Assembly: GCF_014243445.1 (NCBI RefSeq)
Contig: NZ_JACLQD010000001.1
Span: 186,001-250,000, forward strand
Reading direction: 5' to 3'
Source: Paragemmobacter straminiformis
GTDB lineage: Bacteria; Pseudomonadota; Alphaproteobacteria; Rhodobacterales; Rhodobacteraceae
DNA length: 64,000 nt
In this document: piece after piece, positions 33,126-41,975 of the stretch
How positions within the stretch are numbered: the stretch's first letter is position 1
How the letters are laid out: every line of letters begins with the position of its first letter
Made by a program: the position numbers and the translations under genes
Notes under the pieces: model-generated
What the model was told of the DNA's origin: nothing
What the model saw: the letters and a program-made list of their open reading frames with translations, nothing else
The model's database searches: none

Positions 33126-35764
33126 GCGGCCTCTCCTTCGTCATCATCGCCGGGCCCGATCGTCTGGCCCGCGATCGTCCACGCACGGACAAGGGGGCTG
33201 GCGTCGAAGGCATAGGGGGTCAGGTGCGCCTTCTTGGTCAGGAAACCTTCGTCCTTGTCCCCGTTCAGGCGCAGCCGCCCCGCCCCCGCCTCGGCGATAC
33301 GCTGCTGCAAAAGTGGAAGCGATTGCGCGGCGATGGCCTGCGACAGGTCCTCGACCCGCGACGAGCCGCCGTTGCGGCCCCTCGCCCCGCTGCGGAGCAC
33401 CGTTCCGTCGTTGAGCGTGTGGTAGGCGATGGCGACGTGGTCCCGGTCCAACCCCATCGTCTCGGGACTGGCCCCTGCGGTCGGACGGCGGAGCATGTCG
33501 CGGTAAAGGGCGACCTGCAAATCCCAGCCCGCCTTCATCCGGTCGCGGCGGCTGCGGGCCGAGGATTTCTTGTGATCGACGATCACGGTCTGCCCATCGG
33601 GAAGCCGCAGCAGGCTGTCGGCGCGGCCGCTGATATGGATGCCATGCGCCTCGCCCGCCAGCGTCACCTCGTTGGCGACGATCTCGGCACCTTCCTCGGT
33701 CAGTATGGAAAGCCAGACCCGCGCCGCGCGCAAGCAGTCACGGCACAGCGTGTCGCGCTCCATCTTCCATTCCGGCGCGGCAAGGAACGGGGCCGTCTGC
33801 CGGACCCCTTCGGCAAAGTGCTGACCGACAAGCGCCTCCAGAGCGTCGGCATCGGGCAATGGCGCCTTGGCCGGGAACACCATTTCCAGAACATGATGGG
33901 CCAATGTGCCCTTGAGCAGGATGTCCAGCGTTTCGGGCTGCCACGGGCAATCCTCGGCCCCCATCTCTCCCAGCAGCCATGCAAGCGGGCTGACCATCAG
34001 CGTTTCAAGACGCGAGGGCGATTGCGGCAGCGGAACGCCATCCTCGGCCTTCCGCAAGCCAAGCAGGTCGCGCGACAGCTCGATCATCCCGTCTTCCGGC
34101 AGGTCGGGCCGGGTCTTCGCGGCGGGCGCGATGGCGGACAGGGTCACGGGCGCTTGCGGGAACGGCAGACGGGACGGGTCCTGGGCAAGCTCCGCCTCCT
34201 TGCGTCCGAAGCGGCGGGCGATCAACGCGCGGGTCATCGGAGCGGCCAGCGCCTTGCCCATCCCGTCGAGCCGCGGCGTCAGGAAGGTGATCCCTTCGGA
34301 CGCAGCGCCGATCTGGCGCTGGAACAGGGCCATCCCGCGTGCCATCGCCAGCGCCGCTCCCGGCAGCGACAGGCCGAGATACCGACGGATCGCGCGAAGT
34401 TCGCTGTCCATGAACAGAGAGGAGGGTCCTGCCGCCCTTGGATAATGCCCGGCGCTGAACCCCGTGACGATCAGGTGGCGGCACCCGCGCCACGGCAATT
34501 CGCCCTCGTCGACAAGGCTCACACCGTCGAGGTGCCGCAGCGTCTCACCCGCGATCCGCCCCCCCGCACGGGCGATCCGCTGGAGGTATGGCCAGTCGAT
34601 GTTTCCCGATCCCGCCTCGGCAGCGATGCGGCGGAGCAGGGCACGGGCCTCGTCACGCATCCCCTCTGCCCCGGCGGGCGCGATCAGGCGTTCGGCAAGG
34701 TGGTTCAGCTTGAAGCCGAGTTGCGCCGCCGTGCTTGCACCGCCCGTCAGCGTCTCCCACAGCTCCGCCCCCGCGCCCGTCAGGCGCGCGGCAATGCGTG
34801 AGCGGTAGCGCCCGCGCATGAGGTCGCGGGCAATGGCAGCCCCGTTCGCCGCCCCCCAGGGCATGAGCGGCAGCATGGCAAGGCTCGCCAAGGCCATCGC
34901 AGGCGCGGGGCTTTGCAGGACCCGCAGCGCGAGCGAGGCAAGCTCGCCCGCGACATCGCGGCGGGCCGGGCCTTCCTGTCCCGTCAACCGCAAACCCTGC
35001 GCGTCGAAGGCTTCGGCCAGATGGGCGCGCGCCACGGGGTCGGCAATGGCAAGGACGGCGATGTCGGATTGCCGCGCAACGCGCCCCTCGTCCAGCATCC
35101 GCCGCGCCAAGGCGGCTGCGAAGCGCGCCTCGTGCAGACTGTCGCGCAGATCGTAGAAGGCGAGCGACGGGTCGAGACTGGCAGGCTCGGCCACGGCAAG
35201 ACCCCGTTGCAGCGCCGAGAGCGCGCCATCTTCCGCGCCCCGTGGCTGACGCGCCTGCCACGCGGCAAAAGCTTCGTCAGAGGCCGGGCCATGATGCGCA
35301 AGCAACCGCGCTTCCACGGCATCTTCGGTGGCGGTCGCGTGGGGATCGGGGTCAAAAGGCAAAAGGCGCAGCGGCACCAGCGCCTGATCCGCCGGGGCCG
35401 AAAGCACATGGCGCAGCGCGCAAAGGTCGTCCGGCACCGTTCCCCGCCGCTGCCAGACCGAAAGCAGCGCCGAAAGGTGCAGGCGCGCGCGGCCCTCGGG
35501 CAGGGCTGCCAGATCGATGTCCTGCGGGCCGGCATGCGGGCAGGCATGGATCACATCTACCAAGGCACGCTCGACCGCCCGCGCCACCCCTTCGGGATCA
35601 ACGCCGAAGCTCTGCGCCCAAGGATGCGCCGGATCGTCCAGCGCCGTGCTGGCATCCCATCCTGCGGACTTCGGGACCAGATAGACCTCGGCCAGAAGCG
35701 ACGGGGTCACCGGAAAGCAGGCCCCGCTCTGCGGGTCGACGTAAATCAGCGGCTGCAGACGCAT
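33122..35764 (-). CDS. AddB-like PD-(D/E)XK nuclease subunit
   Basis: An 880-residue protein resembling the inactivated-helicase subunit B of AddAB. It lacks a P-loop and ends in a PD-(D/E)XK nuclease: SGRADSLLRLPDGQTVIVDHKKS near residue 735, with the following QVALYRDML helix. The middle contains LIVTGFSAGHYPRA, like the inactivated helicase core. The Cys residues that form the iron-sulfur cluster of canonical AddB (around the SPSRLET segment) are not visible. The stop overlaps the helicase gene start (ATGA), so the two subunits are coupled and probably form one complex. Confidence 0.75.
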   Translation of the reverse strand: MRLQPLIYVDPQSGACFPVTPSLLAEVYLVPKSAGWDASTALDDPAHPWAQSFGVDPEGVARAVERALVDVIHACPHAGPQDIDLAALPEGRARLHLSALLSVWQRRGTVPDDLCALRHVLSAPADQALVPLRLLPFDPDPHATATEDAVEARLLAHHGPASDEAFAAWQARQPRGAEDGALSALQRGLAVAEPASLDPSLAFYDLRDSLHEARFAAALARRMLDEGRVARQSDIAVLAIADPVARAHLAEAFDAQGLRLTGQEGPARRDVAGELASLALRVLQSPAPAMALASLAMLPLMPWGAANGAAIARDLMRGRYRSRIAARLTGAGAELWETLTGGASTAAQLGFKLNHLAERLIAPAGAEGMRDEARALLRRIAAEAGSGNIDWPYLQRIARAGGRIAGETLRHLDGVSLVDEGELPWRGCRHLIVTGFSAGHYPRAAGPSSLFMDSELRAIRRYLGLSLPGAALAMARGMALFQRQIGAASEGITFLTPRLDGMGKALAAPMTRALIARRFGRKEAELAQDPSRLPFPQAPVTLSAIAPAAKTRPDLPEDGMIELSRDLLGLRKAEDGVPLPQSPSRLETLMVSPLAWLLGEMGAEDCPWQPETLDILLKGTLAHHVLEMVFPAKAPLPDADALEALVGQHFAEGVRQTAPFLAAPEWKMERDTLCRDCLRAARVWLSILTEEGAEIVANEVTLAGEAHGIHISGRADSLLRLPDGQTVIVDHKKSSARSRRDRMKAGWDLQVALYRDMLRRPTAGASPETMGLDRDHVAIAYHTLNDGTVLRSGARGRNGGSSRVEDLSQAIAAQSLPLLQQRIAEAGAGRLRLNGDKDEGFLTKKAHLTPYAFDASPLVRAWTIAGQTIGPGDDDEGEAA

Positions 35765-35831
35765 CGGGAATACCTTCGTTCAATATCGGCAGGCTGACGG
35801 ACAGGGGGCCGCCCCGTCAATCGGCAAAGGC

Positions 35832-36554
35832 TCAGTTGAGGATGCAGCAGGCCGGGTCGTCCTTCCATTTCAGCCAGACCGTGGGGCGCATCTCTTCGGG
35901 CGAAAGGAAGGTGCGGATGGAATAAAGCGGCACGGCGCCGTCCGGGGTCAGGCAAGCAAGGCCGCAACCGTCCTCGAGGGCGCAGCGGTCGATGCTGCCC
36001 GCCCAGACCCCCTGTTTCAGCGCGCCGAAGAACGTGTCGCCATCGTCCACGATCCCCTTATTCTGCCAAAGGCGGCGCAGCAGGCGCACGGCTTCCGCAT
36101 CGATCACCGGCAAAAGCGGCCGGTCGAGCGCGACATCGCTGCGCTCGACGCAGCGTTCCAGCGCATGCAGGCAGAAACTGACCTGCACGAGCGCATAGGA
36201 GGTTGCCTGTTTCCCCGGCCGGATCACGAGGCGCGTGTAAAAGAGCGAGGGCTCCGAAAAGACCTCGACCGACTGGGCCTGCGTCACCACCTCGCGCCGG
36301 TTGCGCAGGACGACTACGACCCCGCCGCCATCGGCCGCGATCGCCGCCTTGACGACACCGGACAGGCGGGACAGCCGCGCTTGGCTCCGCTCCAGCGCCT
36401 TTCGGTTCGGGTGCATGGCACGTGTCGCCGCAACCACGCTGGCAAGGTCGGGGTCCGCCGCTGCCGCCTGCGTAAAGGCCGCGCGGGCAAGGCCCCGCTT
36501 GAGCGAGGCGCGGATCGACGGGGAATAGGCAAAGACGGTCTGGGAAAGATCCAT
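35832..36554 (-). CDS. Unknown protein of the helicase-nuclease cassette
   Basis: From ATG 36554 (AGAGGAG upstream) it encodes 240 residues, MDLSQTVFAYSPSIRASLKR... It is a mixed alpha/beta protein with no known motif. It has a cysteine cluster near the end (CALEDGCGLACL) and a C-terminal DDPACCILN. It is the promoter-proximal gene of the minus-strand unit with the AddB-like and AddA-like genes and lies divergent from the WYL regulator. Conservation of the company suggests it is a functional partner; a structural or recognition role cannot be decided. Confidence 0.6.
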   Translation of the reverse strand: MDLSQTVFAYSPSIRASLKRGLARAAFTQAAAADPDLASVVAATRAMHPNRKALERSQARLSRLSGVVKAAIAADGGGVVVVLRNRREVVTQAQSVEVFSEPSLFYTRLVIRPGKQATSYALVQVSFCLHALERCVERSDVALDRPLLPVIDAEAVRLLRRLWQNKGIVDDGDTFFGALKQGVWAGSIDRCALEDGCGLACLTPDGAVPLYSIRTFLSPEEMRPTVWLKWKDDPACCILN

Positions 36555-36647
36555 GGAAATCTCCTCTTTGGCGCGGCTGCGGAAAGGATTCGTCAACACG
36601 TCCAAATTGCGCGATAACCATGTCAAATCCTGTCGTGGAGACTGCCC
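36555..36647. promoter_or_regulatory. Divergent promoter between helicase cassette and WYL regulator
   Basis: A 93-base gap between divergent starts. It must contain the promoters of both units and is the likely binding region of the WYL protein encoded to its right. AT-rich bits TCCAAATTGCGCG and ATAACCATGTCAAATCC are seen; no strong palindrome was fixed by eye. Confidence 0.4.
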
Positions 36648-37640
36648 GTGTCGTTCCAGAAGGCTGTGGATCTGCTGCGTCTGGCCGAAATGGCGGCCTC
36701 GCGTCATCGCGGGGTGGGATTGCAAGAGATCGTCGAGGTATTTGGCTGCGACCACCGCACCGCGCAGCGCATGACCAAGGCGCTCGAGGACTGCTTCCCC
36801 AACGTTCAGACCGTGACCGATGACCAGCGGAAGAAATACTGGTCCCTGCGCGGCAGCGATGCCCGCCTGATGCTGAGCCAAGGCATCCGCGACAGCGAAT
36901 TGACCGCGCTGGAAATGGGCATCCGCCGCGCCGAACGCGACGGGGCGACGACCGAGGTGGCGGCGCTGACCTCGCTCAAGGACCGCCTGCTTGCGACCAT
37001 GCCGAAAAGTCACGCAAGGCGGGCGGAAACCGATGCCGAGGCGGTGCTCGAAGCCTATGGTTTCGCGTCACGCCCCGGACCCAGGGTCGAGGTCGCGGCG
37101 CTCCTGCTCGCAACCGTGGCCGAGGCTCTGAAAGGGCCGAACCTCCTGACGCTGGTCTATGATGGCGGCAGTCGCTCCGGGCAGGACCGCACCGTGGAAC
37201 CCTATGGCCTGCTTCTGGGCATAAGGCGCTATCTTGTCGCGCGCGAGGTGGGCCAAACGCGGCTGCAGCACTTCCGCCTCGACCGGATCAGGACGGCGCG
37301 GCTTGAGGCGTCGTCCTTCGTGCGCGATCCGGATTTCTCGCTCGACGATCACGCCGCGCGTGCCTTCGGCAGTTACCACGACGACCGCGAATACGGCGAG
37401 GTGGTCTGGCGTTTCAACCGCGAGGCGGCGCCAACCGCGCGGGAATTCACCTTCCACCCGCGCCAAGAGATGGTCGAAGAACCCGACGGGCGTCTCACCG
37501 TCCGCTTCCATGCGGGCGGTCATCTGGAGATGGCCTGGCACCTCTACCAATGGGGCGATGCGGTCGAGGTTCTCGCACCCGAAACCTTGCGCGAGATGGT
37601 GGACGCGCACCGAAGGGCAGATTTCGCCGCCATGCCGTGA
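36648..37640 (+). CDS. WYL-domain transcriptional regulator
   Basis: A 330-residue protein starting at GTG with GGAG 7 bases upstream. Residues 1-60 form a winged-helix DNA-binding part (LLRLAEMAASRHRGVGLQEI then GCDHRTAQRMTKALED); the WYL part is at about residues 160-260, with VEPYGLLLGIRRYLVAREVG (the triad is RYL here, not WYL). A C-terminal WCX-like end follows. WYL regulators control many defence loci (BrxR, CapW). Being divergent from the helicase-nuclease unit, it probably senses a nucleic-acid or nucleotide signal and represses this locus. A RecQ gene may once have followed it directly. Confidence 0.85.
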   Translation: MSFQKAVDLLRLAEMAASRHRGVGLQEIVEVFGCDHRTAQRMTKALEDCFPNVQTVTDDQRKKYWSLRGSDARLMLSQGIRDSELTALEMGIRRAERDGATTEVAALTSLKDRLLATMPKSHARRAETDAEAVLEAYGFASRPGPRVEVAALLLATVAEALKGPNLLTLVYDGGSRSGQDRTVEPYGLLLGIRRYLVAREVGQTRLQHFRLDRIRTARLEASSFVRDPDFSLDDHAARAFGSYHDDREYGEVVWRFNREAAPTAREFTFHPRQEMVEEPDGRLTVRFHAGGHLEMAWHLYQWGDAVEVLAPETLREMVDAHRRADFAAMP

Positions 37641-37646
37641 CCACAG

Positions 37647-38054
37647 TCATGTGTCAAGGATCGCTCCAATGACCCTCTCAAGTTGACCGATCCATTCGAT
37701 CTCCAGTTTGACTAGATCAGCGTTCGCCATGTCCCGCATGGCCTTCAAGGCGGCATGGCGACCATAAATGGGCCGCCCTTTCTCATCCTTCTCGGTGTAT
37801 AGGGCATGTGCAGGGTATGAGCGCGTTTCACCCAACCCTTTCCCGAGATGACGCGTATGCTCCGCCCTTAGCCACAGCTGAGCGGCCACGTTTGGTGCCT
37901 TCTCAAACATGATCGGTATCCGTTCGCCGCTCCTAGAGATGAGAATGTAGCGGGCAGCGAGTTTGGATTGGTGGCCTGCTGGATGTTCAATACACAGTCG
38001 ATCGAGCAGGGCCAGACAGGCGGCTTTAAACTCCGCTCGGTTGGCGCCGCTCAT
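37647..38054 (-). CDS. Unknown partner of the second DUF262 protein
   Basis: A 135-residue mixed alpha/beta protein, MSGANRAEFKAACLALLDRL..., with a conserved-looking centre AARYILISRSGERIPIMFE. Its start overlaps the stop of the DUF262 gene by 4 bases (ATGA), so they are translationally coupled. No motif is recognised. It could be a specificity or inhibitory subunit for the restriction protein. Confidence 0.55.
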   Translation of the reverse strand: MSGANRAEFKAACLALLDRLCIEHPAGHQSKLAARYILISRSGERIPIMFEKAPNVAAQLWLRAEHTRHLGKGLGETRSYPAHALYTEKDEKGRPIYGRHAALKAMRDMANADLVKLEIEWIGQLERVIGAILDT

Positions 38055-39820
38055 GCCTTGCCCATCCCAAGCAGATTACTGACACGCTGCCGGATAAGCT
38101 TTTCGCGGGCGGCTACGAATTCGGGAAGCCGCAACACGTCGCACATATCGAGCCGTTCAGGGATCATGTGCTGGTCGTAGAAATCGACTCGGCGACCGGT
38201 GATCCAGGACCGGAACGGAAGCGCACCCTTCTCGATATTTTCGTCCGACCGGAGCAACTGAAGATTTCCCAGCCGGTTGACCGAATTCAGGATGTCCTGA
38301 ATGTGATGCTCTGCCAGGTTCCGACCGCGCAGCACGCTTTTCTGCGCTTCGGCTTGCGGGATGATGTGGTCGATGTGCCAGGTGGAGCCTGACCAATCGA
38401 TGCCGTGATAGAGCAGCGAAAGGGCAAGGAAAGTCCGTGGTTTGCCGTATTCCCATTCGAGCATCGTCTCGATGGCATGCGCGTCGACTTGCGCGATGCG
38501 GCCGCTTCTTGCAACGGCATCAAACAGTTTCTGGGCCGGAAAACTCCGCTCACGCGCGATGCGCAGGTGATCGCGGATGGTGTTGCGAGTCAGGGTGATA
38601 GTCTGGTCCGAATTGCCCGAAAAGGCGCCGACGATCAGACTGTTCAGAAGCCAGTAGTGCATTTCCGCCCCGTTCGCGCGCTCGAATTCGCTCGATCCGC
38701 GAAAATCGAAATCCGGCGTGTTGTAGAGATAGTAGGTCAGCGGCAGCACGGCGTTCAACGAGCCGAGATTGTCGGCGACGAGACCGTGGCGGTTGAGCAG
38801 ACGGAACGTGTTTTCGATTGCACGTTTGATCTCAGACCAGTTCCGCTCGATTTCCGCGATCGTGTCCGAGGTAAAGTTCCGCACGTTGTAGGTCACATCG
38901 AAATCGCAAAGGACGAGGCTGGCCTTGAGAACAAAATCCTTCGTCACCTTGTTCGGTGCGCCCAAACCGCGGTTCACGTAATCGACGAAGCCGAGGATGT
39001 CTTCGCGCGCCGAGCCGGACGACCATTTCGAGGTGATCATCGACATCAGCAGATCGGCCTTTGACAGCTTGGTGCCGCCATCGTTCGCACGGACGAAGAT
39101 GTCCAGGACTCGATCCGGCGACTGGTCTGTTTCAGTGTAGAAGTTGATCGCCTGATCTTGCCAGATGACCCGATGAAGCTGCCTTATCGTATCTTCGGCA
39201 AGCTGGCGCTCGACGCTTCCGACCTTTTCGCTCAGTTCGGATTTGATCCGGGCGATCAGCGCTTCAAGACGATCTTCGGTTTCATAATCGAGGATGGTCC
39301 CGACCTTGAACCAGTGATGGCGCGCCGTGTTCGCCGGGCGACGGTCGTGGAAGGAAAGTCCGTAGGTTACGCCAAGGTCGCTGTCATCCTCTTCGTCGGC
39401 CCCGTCAGCGTCTTTCAAAAGATCGATGAAGAGTGTCTTCGCCGACCATGCCGACGCATTGCTGACGCGCGCGCCTTTGGCTTTTTCGAGGAACGTTCCG
39501 CGCAATCCGATCAAGAGCGACGTTAAACGCTGTTGGCCGTCCAAGACGAGCACGACGGACCGACCTTCCGCCGAGGTGATTTCGTTCCGGATATCCGGCT
39601 TATAATGCTCGAGGAATTTGTAGCAGCGCACTTCGGCCTTGGTGGCTTCGTCGACCGCCCAGAACATGAAGCTGCTGATCGGATAACCTTTCATCAGCGA
39701 GTCGAAGAGCGCGATCACCTGGTTTGACGACCACACGAAGGGACGCTGGATCGCCGGAAGGAAATGGGTGCGGTTCACGTCGTTGATGAGCGAACCGATC
39801 GTGGAGGATGCATAAGCCAT
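38051..39820 (-). CDS. GmrSD-like DUF262/HNH protein, second copy
   Basis: A 589-residue DUF262 protein: HFLPAIQRPFVWSSNQVIALFD near residue 20 and the DGQQRLTSLLIGLRG motif near residue 92. The C-terminal HNH-like site is HIDHIIPQAEAQKS near residue 477, with a Gly-Asn-Leu block after it (NRLGNLQLLRS). It differs widely from the copy at 20679 in sequence between motifs, so they are paralogues of separate origin. Type IV-style cutting of modified DNA is the family precedent. It is coupled to the small unknown gene downstream. Confidence 0.8.
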   Translation of the reverse strand: MAYASSTIGSLINDVNRTHFLPAIQRPFVWSSNQVIALFDSLMKGYPISSFMFWAVDEATKAEVRCYKFLEHYKPDIRNEITSAEGRSVVLVLDGQQRLTSLLIGLRGTFLEKAKGARVSNASAWSAKTLFIDLLKDADGADEEDDSDLGVTYGLSFHDRRPANTARHHWFKVGTILDYETEDRLEALIARIKSELSEKVGSVERQLAEDTIRQLHRVIWQDQAINFYTETDQSPDRVLDIFVRANDGGTKLSKADLLMSMITSKWSSGSAREDILGFVDYVNRGLGAPNKVTKDFVLKASLVLCDFDVTYNVRNFTSDTIAEIERNWSEIKRAIENTFRLLNRHGLVADNLGSLNAVLPLTYYLYNTPDFDFRGSSEFERANGAEMHYWLLNSLIVGAFSGNSDQTITLTRNTIRDHLRIARERSFPAQKLFDAVARSGRIAQVDAHAIETMLEWEYGKPRTFLALSLLYHGIDWSGSTWHIDHIIPQAEAQKSVLRGRNLAEHHIQDILNSVNRLGNLQLLRSDENIEKGALPFRSWITGRRVDFYDQHMIPERLDMCDVLRLPEFVAAREKLIRQRVSNLLGMGKA

Positions 39821-40046
39821 ATTTGTCTATCCATGCGTGTCAGTAAAATCGGGGTCTGGGGATCGATGCAGCACGAGATTTGCTAGGCGCGCATGCTGGC
39901 CCTTGAGGCGTAAAGATAAGCGGTAACTTATGTAGCGATTTCAAATGGTAACCTCTCAAGTGCCGCGCTGATCGCGATCACTATCGCGCATAACACGAAC
40001 AACTGTTCGTGGTCGCCTGTCAATCCTTGCGGCACCGACTACCCGC
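39821..40046. promoter_or_regulatory. Divergent intergenic region
   Basis: About 226 bases separate the DUF262 operon from the XRE gene. It contains AT-rich stretches around 39914-39950 (GATAAGCGGTAACTTATG). The short XRE regulator next to it probably acts here. Confidence 0.35.
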
Positions 40047-40289
40047 ATGGAACGGGTGAATTCACAACTTGTCGGTGCCTTTGCATCGGTGCTTTCAGAT
40101 GCACGCACCGAAGCTGGGCTGTCGCAAGAAAGCCTCGCCGAACGCGCGAACATCTCGACACGCCACGTGAGCTATCTGGAAACAGGTGCGCGGCAGCCGA
40201 CATTGACGATCCTCCACGCACTCAGCATCGGTCTCGATTTACCGCTGAGTGAAATACTTCACCGAGTCGAATTGCGTCTGAAAAAGTAA
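40047..40289 (+). CDS. XRE-family small DNA-binding regulator
   Basis: An 80-residue single-domain helix-turn-helix protein (Cro/C1 type): GAFASVLSDARTEAGLSQESLAERANISTRHVSYLE... The recognition region is SQESLAERANISTRHVSYLE with a following LTILHALSIGLDLPL. Small XRE proteins are often controller proteins of restriction systems. It is divergent from the DUF262 operon and convergent with the serine recombinase gene, so it may regulate the restriction operon. Confidence 0.8.
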   Translation: MERVNSQLVGAFASVLSDARTEAGLSQESLAERANISTRHVSYLETGARQPTLTILHALSIGLDLPLSEILHRVELRLKK

Positions 40290-40304
40290 ATCACGGCTTA
40301 CTTC

Positions 40305-41216
40305 CTAAAACAGTCCAAAGAGCGGGTTATCCCTGAATGCTTGATCGGTGCTGTCGACTTCATCCGGAGGAACCCTTCCACGCGGATTTCGATCGACAGC
40401 GTCTGCTGACGGCATCGAAGCGTGAATAATTTCGCCTGACTTCGGAGCCGGATGCTGTTTGAAGCTTCTGCTCGATGATTTCCGACTTTTTGCGAAATCG
40501 TCATCGCCGTCGTCGGCCGCACGTCGCTCATGCAGGATTTCCATGGCGCGCGCCCGGCGATCACGAACCGACGCGGCGTTCCACATTCGCCCCCATCCGG
40601 AACGCAACCCGCGCGCGTTCAGGATTTCCGCGAACTCACGGTGTTTGAGCATCTCGAAGTGCGGATCAAGCTCCAAGATATCTGCGATCTGCTCTGCTAT
40701 CTCTTCGGATCTGATCTTCCGAGAAACCCGCGAGTGTTCGCCCGCCTTCTTACTCGGACGCGATAACCGCGCAGACTTAGCCATCGCTTTCGAAGTTGCA
40801 TCGCGGGTGACTTCGGCCTGGTCCTCTCCGGCACGAAACGCTTCGCCGAGCTTCTTGCGAGACAAGAAACACTGATCCTTGAGCGAGTAGATTTTTGCAC
40901 CACTGGCTCGGAGGGTCTTCAAGCCGAAATGCCTGTTCCGGAAAAGGCGCGTAGGTTCTGTCACGATAATGAAAGCGTCTTCGCGAGCCGCAAGAGCCAA
41001 CGCATCACCCAAACCAGGACGGTGCACGAGGCTATCCTTCCCGACAGCTGATGCCACATCGTCATAGATGCCTAGAAGCTCCCAGCCGTTGTCTCGGGCT
41101 GCCTGCCGGATGCGTGCTGTCTGTCGTTCTAGGCTGTCGTCGCGCTCGACCTGTAGATTTGTGGAGACGCGAGTGTAGCCGACAGCTTTCTCTCTAAGAT
41201 TCATATACTTGGTCAT
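40305..41216 (-). CDS. Serine recombinase/resolvase-family protein
   Basis: From the ATG at 41216 the protein is about 303 residues. The resolvase fold is clear: KAVGYTRVSTNLQVERDDSLERQ near the N-terminus, with the nucleophile Ser in RVSTN, and an EPTRLFRNRHFGLK segment matching the conserved Arg-rich stretch. The C-terminal region is basic and low-complexity (KSRKSSSRSFKQHP) rather than a standard zinc ribbon and coiled coil. It may be a transposon resolvase or an integrase of this insert. ATG at 41204 is another possible start. Confidence 0.75.
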   Translation of the reverse strand: MTKYMNLREKAVGYTRVSTNLQVERDDSLERQTARIRQAARDNGWELLGIYDDVASAVGKDSLVHRPGLGDALALAAREDAFIIVTEPTRLFRNRHFGLKTLRASGAKIYSLKDQCFLSRKKLGEAFRAGEDQAEVTRDATSKAMAKSARLSRPSKKAGEHSRVSRKIRSEEIAEQIADILELDPHFEMLKHREFAEILNARGLRSGWGRMWNAASVRDRRARAMEILHERRAADDGDDDFAKSRKSSSRSFKQHPAPKSGEIIHASMPSADAVDRNPRGRVPPDEVDSTDQAFRDNPLFGLF

Positions 41217-41303
41217 GGTGCTTGCCAGATTGTGAGGGCTGGAGAAATACAGACGCAGGGAACGGCCCTGCGCCTGTTTGGGCGAGTAGATCCTCACCGT
41301 TCG

Positions 41304-41804
41304 TCAAACGGGATCAGTGGTGCCATACTTCGAGAAGGTGCGAAGCACTTTGATAGCGGTCACTTCAGACGGTTCCCGGCCTGCAGGCGCTGCACCGCAC
41401 CTGCCGCCGCTGCGAACGACAATGTGACCGTCGCACTTTGCAAAGCACCCAACCTGCAGCGCATCCGAGTCAATGAAGTGAAAAGGTTCCTTGCCGAACG
41501 CGCGACGCCCATCGCACAGCTCGGCTGCTGCAAAAAGGCTATGCGCAAGTTTCAAAAACTCGTCCGCATAGTTCCGGAGGTTCGCAGATGCGGCTTCGCC
41601 AGTCTCGTCAAGAAGATACTGGAAGAAACGATCGGGGTCATCAGGGTGGGAAAGCATGTCAATCGCTTCGCGCAACGACTTGTAGTCAATACTGACAACA
41701 CCAAAGACGTCGTTTGCGGACTCCCAGAAAGCGTCTTCAAAAGCCTTTCTCTCGGAGTGGGTTTCTTCCAAGGCCCGAAAGATGTTACTCATATCGTCGT
41801 GCAT
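41304..41804 (-). CDS. Unknown protein in operon with the serine recombinase
   Basis: 166 residues from ATG 41804, chosen because AGAGGA stands 7 bases upstream. The sequence is acidic and helical at the start (MHDDMSNIFRALEETHSERK) with a basic Gly-rich stretch near residue 130 (VVRSGGRCGAAPAG). It ends 87 bases upstream of the recombinase start on the same strand. No domain is recognised. Confidence 0.5.
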   Translation of the reverse strand: MHDDMSNIFRALEETHSERKAFEDAFWESANDVFGVVSIDYKSLREAIDMLSHPDDPDRFFQYLLDETGEAASANLRNYADEFLKLAHSLFAAAELCDGRRAFGKEPFHFIDSDALQVGCFAKCDGHIVVRSGGRCGAAPAGREPSEVTAIKVLRTFSKYGTTDPV

Positions 41805-41975
41805 TTGGTCGTTCCTCTTTTGTTGATCAGGGGCACTCTGGCTGCCGGACAGGTGCAACTGTCCGGCAGTTATCGTTCCTACCCGCGAGTGCTTCGGGCA
41901 GGGTCTTCCTGCAAAGCAGGGAAGGTCAGGAGTGTTTGTGAAATGTGCTTCGGACGCCTATATCGTCGATCAGGA

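Noticed and set aside
31374-33215. Long plus-strand open frames across the helicase and AddB-like genes (also 33224-34801)
   Set aside because: They are frames antisense to well-supported minus-strand genes. GC-rich third positions create long shadow frames, and their translations are low-complexity, rich in Arg, Gly and Asp.
29976-35764. Host housekeeping addAB
   Set aside because: Sizes are smaller than usual, the AddB-like subunit lacks the iron-sulfur cysteines, and neighbours (WYL regulator, nuclease, restriction genes) are those of a defence island rather than the normal locus.
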